From Chara braunii (Eukaryota > Streptophyta > Charophyceae > Charales > Characeae), in the NCBI GenBank assembly GCA_003427395.1, contig BFEA01000477.1:894349-922554 (forward strand): a stretch of DNA of 28,206 nucleotides, read 5' to 3'. The position numbers and the translations under genes were made by a program. Positions 20,886 through 28,206 of the stretch are shown in pieces. The number at the start of each line of letters is the position of its first letter. Within the stretch, counting starts at the first letter, position 1. Below the pieces are notes generated by a model, which was not told the origin of the DNA, did no database searches, and saw only the letters and a list, made by a program, of their open reading frames with translations.

Positions 20886-21108
20886 ATACAAAAGCGAGAA
20901 CATCGTATAAAGTTTGAGTGAGATTGCTAGAAAGGAAATCTTCAAATACAAAGTGGTCAGATACCAGGTGGCAAACAACGGATGGGAAATGAACCCGCTC
21001 TATGTTATGACAGTGTGCTTTGTTGACTTGGGCGTTCATCATATTGGGATATACTTGCCAAGAGAGAGAGAGAGGAGTTCTGTGCATACTCGAGGTGTTG
21101 GAGAATAG
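20818..21108 (+). pseudogene. Unrecognised ORF fragment
   Basis: From ATG 20818 the frame reads SLSEEEKARRTWKFARWSG and continues, with one TAA at about 20908, to the stop at 21106. It overlaps the end of the preceding frame by about 70 bases in a different phase, so it is either the next ORF or a frameshifted continuation. The C-terminal part is more hydrophobic. No family is recognised. Confidence 0.4.
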
Positions 21109-22240
21109 GGTCTTGAAAGCTTAGGGAAGAAAATTATGAGAGATAGGAAGGGTTGGGTGAGTGCGTCGAGGCGAGTAACAACATCTTGATCTTTGATGTT
21201 CAGCCTAGGCCGCCAGTCCCAGGGTGAGGACTTGAGCGAAATGGATGAGAGGCGATCGTAGACTTTGCTAGGACAGTCAGAGCAGGGGATCAATAAAAAA
21301 AGATGCTTTTGAAACCAAATGGAAGCGACTCTCGATGTACGAGATAATAGAGGATGACCGTAGAGAGAGCGATCTCAGATGGGGAGTTAGAAGCCAGGAG
21401 GAAAAAGTGCCTTCTCGGGAATCGACCGTCGGAAGCAAAGTTAAAAGTTGTCTGTGCCTCCCTGAATTCTTTAGGAAGAAGAGAGATAGTTCCTTACGAG
21501 GTAGAGACGTACGAATTGGTGGACAATAGATGAGAGGAAATCCGTCTTTATGTGATGATCATCCGGTTTATCGATACTGACGTGTATGGCATACGGGTTC
21601 ACTTGTCGGTACAGAGAAGTTTTGATCTTGTCTACTGTTGATGCTGGGAGAGAGTGAAGGAAGTAGTGGAGGAAGAGAAGGATAGGTTGCTCTCATTAGG
21701 AAAGAACGTTGTCTGGGACACCCGAATAGCGGTCTTCGAGGGACTCCCTAAGCCTCCGACTGCTTACCAAGCAATGAGAAAGGCAAACTGGAGGATTACC
21801 GTCGAGTTTGTTTTACGACATCGAGATCTTAATGGGTAGAGGAGGTGATTTTCCGCTGGTCAAAGGTAGAGTGGTTCAAGAAGGATTGCAAGGAGAGCTA
21901 GGCCGGAGAGTATCGACTGACCTACGTCTGCTCTTGAGGACGTGGACTTATGAGCACATACGCACCGTGGGAAGTTATTTTTGTAGAATGGTGAGGTGCC
22001 CTCAGACGGGAATAGTGAAGATAAGGAGAGGCATTGCATGTGTAGCGGGATAGGAAGGAAAGCTTTACCTTGATACTGGTCTCTTTGGAAGAGAGGGCGA
22101 AAACGGGATTTGAGATAAGAGCTATTCTGAGAGCCATGGAGAATTATGATTCACTTCAGGAACACTCGAGAGTTAAGACTGTTGTGTGAAGTCGACTTAG
22201 TGAAAGTTAGGAGGGAGATCGAGAACCGAGATCAAAAGTT
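21109..22240 (+). pseudogene. Coding-like debris upstream of gag
   Basis: Short + strand frames at 21335-21529, 21654-21839 and 21808-22053 share the charged, Arg/Glu-rich texture of the block, but frame changes are frequent and no motif can be named. 21654-21839 and 21808-22053 overlap and probably represent one frameshifted protein. Confidence that this was coding is low to moderate. Confidence 0.3.
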
Positions 22241-22318
22241 GGTTCAGGCTGCTAGTTCTGACATTAGGTCCTGACTGCTAGCTCCGATATTAGGTTCGGG
22301 TTGTCGACTCTAGCATTA
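22241..22318 (+). repeat. 26-bp tandem repeat, three units
   Basis: Units 22241-22266, 22267-22292 and 22293-22318 each start GGT(T/C)C and end with ATTA. A fourth begins and fades. A 26-base period breaks the frame, so this marks a non-coding interval just before gag. Confidence 0.92.
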
Positions 22319-22425
22319 GGTACTGGAAGGTCTCCGAGCAAATACGACATTTGGGAGAGGTTAGAGTACATGGAGTCTGGTCGGCTGTGTCCACATCCAA
22401 CTATGAACCATCATACTAGCGTATA

Positions 22426-23400
22426 TTGAGCATCATCGGACCGTGCTCTTCGAGACCTCAAGGAGCGCATCAGGCAGAATGCTCTGTGAGATGCGTGGAG
22501 CAACCTGACGATGCGGAGACCGAGGTGATGGACGGTCCGATCATCGCTGAGCCTGACAAGGGTGCGCCGATGATACGGATGGAGAACAAGACACAACCTT
22601 CTAGTTTCCAACGAGAGACGAGCGCTCAGCGTTCACCTACATACGAGCGGAGAGACGCTAGAGAGGATAGATGTAAGGACGACTGGAGGGACCGGTACGT
22701 TCGGAAAAACTTTTGGAGAGATAGAGATATGCCTCACGAGAGGAGTACACCACCCCGACGGATCTATGACTCGCAGACGGGCGAGTCGTATACACTCCCT
22801 TACGAGAAGAGGGATCGATACATCATCTCACACCAACCCACAAAGCTCAACACCAGGCCACCCATTTTTAGAGGTGACGGGATCACCGAGTTCCTCGAGA
22901 AGTGGGAGCTACACGCATACCGCAGCTAGTGGTCGGAAGACGAGATTCTAGACAACTTCTTGTTCAACTCTGACCTGAGTTTAAGCAAGGAAATTAAAAA
23001 AACACGACAAAAGGATAAAAGGTGGACTACCTACAAGGCTAGTCTCTACGAGCTCTTCAAGCTAGAGGACATCAGGTATTCGATTAAGGACTTGAAGTTG
23101 ATGACCCAGGGTGAGGACGAGAGTGTGCAGACATTCGAGAAAAGATTTCATAAGATATCAGACGCTCTGATTGCGAAAAGGAAGTTATCGGAGGTAAACC
23201 GTGTACAATTTTCATCAGTCGACTGCCCAGAGGGAAGCCGAAGGGGATACTTAGAGATATTCCCCACGATAAGTTCAACTTCACTCTCATTCTTAAGTTG
23301 GCAATGAAGGTCGAAACAAACGATTACAAGGATCTAGTCTAGAGAGGGATGCGACGACGAGACTTCGCTCTTTATCGTGAGTAGGACACTGAGAGGTGTC
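22426..23400 (+). pseudogene. gag: Gag capsid region of element 2
   Basis: Gag builds the retrotransposon particle. From 22426 one frame continues to about 23200, broken by TAG at 22927-22929. The N-terminal third is Arg/Glu-rich and disordered. The capsid-like domain starts near 22850 with RPPIFRGDGITEFLEKWE, where the F.G.....FL..WE pattern is typical of Ty3/gypsy gag. It continues with SLYELFKLEDIRYSIKDL and QTFEKRFHKISDALI, the usual ..F..RF..... helix. A frameshift at about 23200-23245 moves it to the frame reading ILRDIPHDKFNFTLILKL, with further stops (23338, 23380 and 23463). Confidence 0.8.
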
Positions 23401-23495
23401 CTGATTTTAACGATCAACGTTGGGCAGGTCGGCTGTATTCGATGGACAAAGTCCGGCTTCAGTGACCTAAGGACAGAGAGAGAGCTATAGAAGAG

Positions 23496-24180
23496 ATGAG
23501 GGAGATAAGGGAGATGATGAGAGGTTTAGCCAGACTTGTAACTAATATTAAGACAAAGATGGGAGCGACGACCTGTAGGGACAAGCCGGGGTCCCCTTAC
23601 TCGCTACGATGGGATCGTAGGAAGACAAAGATGGGAGCGACAATCTACAGGGAGAAGCCGGGGTCCCCTTACTCGCTACGATGGGATCGTAGGAACATCG
23701 ACCCTTGGAGGAGCGTTGAGGATAGAAACCCCCGCACACTCGCTGACTATCGTGTGAGAGAGAGAGGTGACGAACCCTGGCGCCGTAGGGATGATGAGAT
23801 CGATAGGGATCGTCATGGTGGTCGTTTTCACGATGCTGACACTTTTAGCAGAGGGGGACGGCTAGAGCCGTATCCTCGTAGTTCTAGATATGACCGCAAT
23901 GTGGATGGATACTTGAGCCCTGATGATTTCATCCGGAGAGATCGAGATAATTCTCGTGGCCGGTAGGATTCAGATGGAGACCGCCGAGATAATTGTCGTG
24001 GCAGGTACGAGAGAATCGAACAAGGAGGAGATCACCAGAAAGACTCCCGTGAACGCTACGAGTGGAGTGGGTATCCGAGTTCACCCGACTATCCTAAATC
24101 GTTCGACTATACTAAATCACCCGGTCCTCGAAATCAGGACGCGCGAGTTACCAGAAAACTGATTGGTAGGGGTGTAGAGG
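23496..24180 (+). pseudogene. gag: Arg-rich nucleocapsid/linker of element 2 gag
   Basis: The frame 23496-23966 continues past a TAG (23964) to about 24180 with the same composition. It is extremely rich in Arg, Asp, Tyr and Ser (for example DEPWRRRDDEIDRDRHGG), a typical low-complexity nucleic-acid-binding linker before a zinc knuckle. It contains an exact-phase 24-codon tandem duplication (23552-23695). A diverged copy of its SLRWD...DRNPR part lies at 19499-19590. No enzymatic role is expected. Confidence 0.65.
23552..23695 (+). repeat. 72-bp in-frame tandem duplication
   Basis: Units 23552-23623 and 23624-23695 are almost identical, differing mainly around the GACGACCTGTAGG / GACAATCTACAGG segment. 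Seventy-two bases equal 24 codons and the phase is kept, giving two copies of a peptide ending PGSPYSLRWDRR. The low divergence means the duplication is younger than most decay of the element. Confidence 0.97.
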
Positions 24181-24205
24181 ACATACCATCTACTCCTAAA
24201 AACTT

Positions 24206-24247
24206 ACGTATTGTTGTAGGTCTTATAACCATATGAAGAGAGATTGC
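24206..24247 (+). pseudogene. gag: Zinc knuckle of element 2, first Cys missing
   Basis: Read in the frame of 24215, the residues CRSYNHMKRDC give C-x4-H-x4-C with correct spacing. The position three residues before, where a CCHC knuckle has its first Cys, is Thr, while a Cys sits one residue before. It lies in a different phase from the preceding Arg-rich linker, so a frameshift separates them. The location between gag linker and protease is right for a nucleocapsid knuckle. Confidence 0.6.
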
Positions 24248-24447
24248 CTAGATCTCAGGCGTGCCATAGAAAAGGGACGTCGTACTTGATGAACGCAAGT
24301 ACATTAAGTGGGCGGGGGACTTGGGTTACGTATCGATGTTTCCTTCGAGGCCTTCGATGAAGGAAAATGTTGAAGCCAGGCGTGTACGACCGAGTAAAGG
24401 AAAATAAGTGGCGAAGAGTCAAAGTGTGAGGATGACATTATCCTCGG

Positions 24448-25215
24448 ATGAGGAGTCGCCAGCCGTCTATTCGGGTTGCAGCCAAGTTTGCAAGAGGCTC
24501 TTCTTCGACGAAGGCAGACACAGACTATGTGATGGTAGAGAAGGATGGTCAGAAGATCAAGGGAGAAGAGGTCATGCTTTCGCCACGGAAGCGAGGAGCG
24601 AAAAAGTTCACAATGAGGAGTTCGCTCGATGATATCAATACAGTAGAGCCTCTTAGGCGCGCACTTAGGCAACCTATGCAGTGCTCAACACTTGAGTACT
24701 TGGCCGCATCTTGACCTGCTCGTGATGAACTCCACATGATTACACCAAAGACCCGAATCCCTCTAGGAGACGAGGTCCATATGGCTCCAAGGCTAGATGT
24801 GCCTACGGTTGCAGTATCAGGCGTGAGTGCGAAGGTTGAGCGCGCGGCGACAGTATATTTGGTGGTATGGAGGGCGTAACCCCTTACACGTTTTACATTC
24901 TAGGGAGTGAGACAATTCCTCAATGATAAGATAGTTTTCAAGAGAGTGTCACTGATTAATAATGGTACTGAGGTCATCATCATAGATGAGGAGCTAGCTG
25001 TGTGGTTAGGGTTGAACCTAGATAAGTCTTTCCTATTTGAGATAGAAACGACTAATGAAAGGAAGCAGGAGATTTCAAGAGTCTGTCATAAGGCAGCCAT
25101 CGAGGTCGAAGGACTGCGCACGACGATGCCTATCTTCACTGTTAAGGACTGCAGCTCAGAGCTACTGCTAGGGCGGACGTGGCTGAGCCATGTTCACGCG
25201 GTCATTATAGAGTGA
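24448..25215 (+). pseudogene. Aspartic protease region of element 2, catalytic Asp lost
   Basis: One frame covers 24448-25215 with stops at 24712 and about 24880. The first part ends with VEPLRRALRQPMQCSTLEYL, a pre-protease segment. The retropepsin core starts near 24907. The active-site motif expected as D-S/T-G-A/S reads INNGTEV, with AAT at 24958-24960 replacing the catalytic Asp codon, a single G-to-A change. The second signature SELLLGRTWL (about 25155-25185) is intact. The protein would be inactive even without the stops. Confidence 0.75.
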
Positions 25216-25262
25216 CCGAATATGAGTCAGATGCTTTCTATTGATCGTCCTGACGACGGCCT

Positions 25263-25631
25263 ATGATTGAGACAGTAGAGCCTCGAGATCCTAGGAAACG
25301 GGGGGCTCTAGCGGCTGCTAGTGTACCTGGAGCGAGCAAATCCTCCTCTTTTTCTAGCCGCTCGCTGCGGTTCGGTGAGAAGAGGTACGTGCCCCTACTT
25401 ACTGAAGAAGAAGGAAGGATAATTGAAGTGAAAGATCTAGGGAATCAGATGATTGTGAATGAAACCTCTTACACAAAAAGCAAGGATGAAGAGTTCGGTG
25501 GAATGATTTTTATGTCTTTTATAAGGGCATGGCTCCCTACGGGGGCGACGAAAAAGACACAAGTGAGTAACACAAAAGGTAAAGTCGGCGGCAGTCGCCC
25601 GAGAGTGATCGATACTAGAAGGAATATCTGA
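25263..25631 (+). pseudogene. Protease-RT linker of element 2
   Basis: A 122-codon open frame between protease and RT: Ser/Arg-rich at the start, then PLLTEEEGRIIEVKDLGNQM and a basic tail. I recognise no domain. By position it is the variable spacer before the RT fingers. Confidence 0.5.
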
Positions 25632-25707
25632 AGAAGAGATCGCAAAGGAGATAAAGGAAAGAAAGAAAAAAAAAACACAACACCTAACGGAAGAGAGAAT
25701 AACAGAG

Positions 25708-26434
25708 ATGAACATTGGAGATGAGAATTTGACTAAACAGGAGAAAAAACAAGTGTTAAAAGTTTTCAAGACAAGAGATAAAGCCATTATGATAGCGTTT
25801 AGCGATGTAGAGAGAGGGAGGATTAATCCCAGGTATGCTAAACCTGCTAGGATCTATACAATTTCGCACATTCCGTGGAACGATGCAGGGTGGAAGTACG
25901 TTCAGAAAGAGAAAAAAAAGGTTATCGCGTTTCTGAAAGAGAAAATGACCTCTCACGTAGTTGAGCCGTCCGATAGCGCCTACACGAACAAATGGTTCTT
26001 CCTACGCTAACCGAATGAAAAGATCTTGAGGATTCAGAACCTCCTGAAAGTGAATGTTATCACTAGCTGCAATGTCCAGTCCATCCCCCATGCAAATCTG
26101 ATAGCAGAGGGAGCATAAGGCAAATGTATTCTGTCTGCGATCTATTCTCTGGTTATGACGAGATACCTTTGGACCCTCGAGATAAACATCTCACTGCCAT
26201 GCACAGACCACTTGGATTAGTTCTGATGATGGTGGCGTCCAAGGGATGGACCAACGGGGTTGCGGTGTTTCAGAGAGCTATGAAGCAGCCCTGAAAGACT
26301 TCATTCCTGACAAGGTGGAAATGTTTCTAGATGATTTACCGATTAAGGGACCGATGGAGAAGGACGAGACAGAGGTGGCGCCGAGTGTTAAGAGGTTTGT
26401 AGAGCAATACTTAACGAACATCCTATCCTACTAA
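25708..26434 (+). pseudogene. pol: Reverse transcriptase of element 2 (FLDD), frameshifted and truncated
   Basis: Conserved RT blocks appear in three phases. 25708-26010: KEKMTSHVVEPSDSAYTNKW (fingers). Frame of 26136: CDLFSGYDEIPLDPRDK, with the first catalytic Asp, then TNGVAVFQ. Frame of 26246: VEMFLDDLPIKGP, with the catalytic FLDD at 26324-26335. Stops occur at 26008, 26116 and 26292 and there are two frame changes. The frame-2 part then reads KRFVEQYL and hits TAA at 26432. Thumb, connection and RNase H are absent. The wording around FLDD (DLPIKGP) and the fingers resembles a Ty3/gypsy group I associate mainly with fungi, not with the usual plant lineages; this is recollection and not a search. 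Confidence 0.85.
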
Positions 26435-27475
26435 GCCAACAAAGAAGGTCATCTTGACTTAGTGAAAATGCTGAAAGGGGTAGGCAATATGAACTATGTA
26501 GTGAATATCAGAGACGATTTAACGGGATTTGTGGACGGTAAGCCCATCGGGACAAAATCAGCTAAGGAAGTGAAAAACTTTGTCCTTGAATTTATTTCTA
26601 GATACGACTGTGTTAGTAGGATCGTGATGGACATAAAAAAATATTTCCTGACAAATAAAGTTCAAAGTGTATTCAAGAGAGCAAGAGCCAGAGTCTCGAC
26701 AGCAACCAGTTACCACTGTCAGGCCAATTCACCCGTAGAGCGAGGTCATCAATCCTTGATAGCATCACTCTCCAAGTGGTGCAGAGACAAAGATAGCGAT
26801 TGACCGCGATAATTTCGATATGCGATATGGGCGGACAATGTCACGGTCTAGGCAAGCACATGATACCCTCCCTATACTTTATGGTTTGGTAGGCTTTGCC
26901 CTGTGCTAATAAAGTTCCACGTTAACAGCTGGACTACCGTCGACTGGGCGGACAACATGTCACGAGAGGAGTTTCTGGAAGCTCGAACAAGATAGATAGC
27001 CTACAGGTTAGAAGATAATCTTATGACGACAGCTGATCGACTGGCTGTAGAAAGAGAGAAAGAAAAAAAGAGATGAGATAAAAACATCAGGATTAGAAAA
27101 GACAAGATAAGCGTGGACGATATGATGCTTCTCTACGACGAGGCTTTGGAAAGGACCTGGTCGAAAAAACTGGTGAAGAGATGGATAGGCCTCTACCACG
27201 TAGTCGAGGCGCTCGACTGGGGAGCCTATATGATAGCCGAATTGGATGGATCTAAGTGAAGAGATCCAGTGGTTGGGGCTAGGCTGAAGTTGTTCAGACC
27301 GAGGAGACCTTCGACCCCTACGCCAACACTATCTTATCCCAAAGGAAAGGGAAAGACAGAGGTGACGAACGAATCATCGTCGAGACGCTTTGAGATAAGA
27401 AAGAGCTCAAGGAAGAGGAAGAGAGTAAGGACCCGGAAAGTGAAGGGATTAACGTTAGGAAAGAAAAAACAATGA
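26435..27475 (+). pseudogene. pol: Integrase core and GPY/F-like C-terminus of element 2
   Basis: Integrase inserts the element cDNA. In one frame shared with the RT tail, the catalytic triad reads Asp 26456-26458 (LDLVKM), Asp 26630-26632 (IVMDIKKY) and Glu 26738-26740 (PVERGH): 57 residues between the Asps and exactly 35 between the second Asp and Glu, the D,D35E signature. WADNMSREEF (about 26947-26976) and KRWIGLYHVVEALDWGAYMI (about 27173-27232) mark the C-terminal and GPY/F-like modules. The end is very basic (KSSRKRKRVRTRK). No chromodomain is seen. In-frame stops are at 26801, 26810, 26849, 26861, 26993, 27074 and 27257. The N-terminal HHCC zinc domain is missing because of the junction at about 26435. 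Confidence 0.9.
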
Positions 27476-27548
27476 TTTTTCGTACTCAGACGATCGAAAT
27501 GGAGGGTCCGCATCCAACAGAGTAGTGCGGCGAAATCGTTCCCATCTC

Positions 27549-27562
27549 AAGAAAAAAAGAGG
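27549..27562 (+). promoter_or_regulatory. Candidate polypurine tract
   Basis: AAGAAAAAAAGAGG is purine-only and followed by TG, the expected first bases of a 3' LTR. It lies about 75 bases after the integrase stop, a normal distance for plus-strand priming. Confidence 0.45.
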
Positions 27563-27883
27563 TGAAAAAACACTCCTCTGCCTATACCTAAGCGACCGAG
27601 GCACATGAGGGGCAAAAAGCACCTTCTCAGTCCCAGGGTTCACGGTAAGTCAAAACACAAGACAACTCGGCATCGACATGCGTGTCAAATGTGAACAATT
27701 TTATTGAAACTCGTACGTTTCCTTTCACCGGTACGGCAAGATCTCGACGGGGACGTCGAGAAGAGGTCCGAGCTAACTGTCGGGCGGTCGCACACCGGTA
27801 AGCCACTAGAAATAAAAGGAATTGGGCCGTCAACCGAACGCCCTGTTAAAACTCTTCGACTACTTTTATCGGCAGGGTTGTCG
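27563..27883 (+). other. Putative 3' LTR of element 2 (end uncertain)
   Basis: It starts with TG after the purine tract and contains an AATAAA string at about 27811. Part of it (27778-27858) is repeated at 7726-7806, as expected if LTR copies are dispersed. No matching 5' LTR was found upstream of 17500 and the right end is not defined. Confidence 0.35.
27778..27858 (+). repeat. 81-bp repeat, copy 2
   Basis: Partner of 7726-7806: 70 of 81 identical, no gaps, same orientation. Confidence 0.85.
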
Positions 27884-27913
27884 ACCCCCGGCCCCGGGGC
27901 CCCGGCGGGGGTC
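27883..27913. repeat. Very GC-rich inverted repeat
   Basis: GACCCCC and GGGGGTC form outer arms around GCCCCGGGGC palindromes. It would fold strongly and lies between the putative LTR and the A run. Confidence 0.8.
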
Positions 27914-27945
27914 CTTGGGGCCGGGGGTTGGCATCCCCGGTCCCG

Positions 27946-27947
<2 letters not shown>

Positions 27948-27978
<31 letters not shown>
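27948..27978 (+). repeat. 31-A homopolymer
   Basis: Uninterrupted A run inside otherwise very GC-rich DNA. It could be the tail of a retroposed copy or slippage expansion. I found no flanking target duplication. Confidence 0.95.
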
Positions 27979-27982
<4 letters not shown>

Positions 27983-28206
27983 GCGGGGTGCACACCGTCA
28001 CCACCAAGCCCCTAACATTTTCTGTTTTTTTCCAGAAAATGGGCTTCGTTGCCCCCCTCCCCCCGGGTGGCCGTCACCGCTGGCAGGGGCGGGGCCATGG
28101 CCGAGCGGGGGCAGGGCTGGTTCGGTGGGCGGCAGGCGCGGGTTCCCCCGGGGGCAGTTGAGGGGGCGAGGTTCGGGGGTTGGCGGGGGTCCCCCGCGGG
28201 CGCGGG
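27979..28206. other. GC-rich right edge, unclassified
   Basis: Abruptly G/C-rich with many G runs (G-quadruplex-prone on the + strand) and CCCCCGGG words. No gene is recognised. It resembles spacer or transposon subterminal DNA, but the window ends before this can be judged. Confidence 0.5.

Larger units (their letters stand above)
17500..27880 (+). mobile_element. Large degenerate Ty3/gypsy retrotransposon (element 2)
   Basis: The certain core is 22426-27475: gag, Arg-rich linker, zinc knuckle, protease, RT and integrase, in Ty3/gypsy order (RT before integrase). A candidate polypurine tract and 3' LTR follow. The 5' limit is uncertain. Coding-like purine-rich + strand sequence with the same texture continues upstream to about 17500, so I include it provisionally. 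No PBS or 5' LTR was found. RNase H, the RT thumb and the integrase zinc domain are deleted. Many in-frame stops and some frameshifts show that it is dead. Confidence 0.7.

Noticed and set aside
26378-26384. TGGCGCC as a tRNA-Lys type PBS
   Set aside because: It lies inside RT coding sequence and has no LTR upstream.

Overview
The window looks like repeat-rich, gene-poor nuclear DNA of a land plant with a TE-laden genome. The best evidence for a plant is the 12-base primer-binding site TGGTATCAGAGC (3639-3650), which is complementary to the 3' end of plant initiator-methionine tRNA and is the usual plant LTR-retrotransposon PBS. I found no intact host gene, tRNA, rRNA or CRISPR array. Host order cannot be judged from this sequence alone.

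Layout. 1-2757: no recognisable genes, framed by two (AG)n microsatellites (1-54, 2758-2809) and holding several small palindromes. 2810-6758: Ty3/gypsy element 1 (probable 5' LTR, PBS, gag, degenerate zinc knuckle, protease, first half of reverse transcriptase), cut off abruptly inside RT. 6759-17260: non-coding, AT-rich in parts, with dispersed repeat pairs, microsatellites, a well-delimited 381-bp transposon with a perfect 10-bp target-site duplication (13201-13581), and a 916-bp segment bounded by 27-bp inverted repeats (16087-17002). 17262-17551: a 25-bp-unit minisatellite followed by three hairpins.

17500-27475: a purine-rich, + strand coding-like block. Its 3' half (22426-27475) is Ty3/gypsy element 2: gag, Arg-rich nucleocapsid linker, zinc knuckle, protease, RT with FLDD, and a D,D35E integrase with a GPY/F-like tail. 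Its 5' half (17500-22053) holds degenerate coding sequence that I do not recognise, including one uninterrupted 217-codon frame. A candidate polypurine tract and 3' LTR follow (27549 onward). An 81-bp piece of that putative LTR recurs 20 kb upstream at 7726-7806. The window ends in very GC-rich DNA with a 31-A run.

Both retroelements are dead: in-frame stops, some frameshifts, altered protease active sites, zinc knuckles lacking the first Cys, and in element 2 an internal deletion joining RT to integrase. The most interesting items are the unrecognised coding block in front of gag of element 2, the in-frame RT-integrase junction, and the small TSD-flanked transposon.
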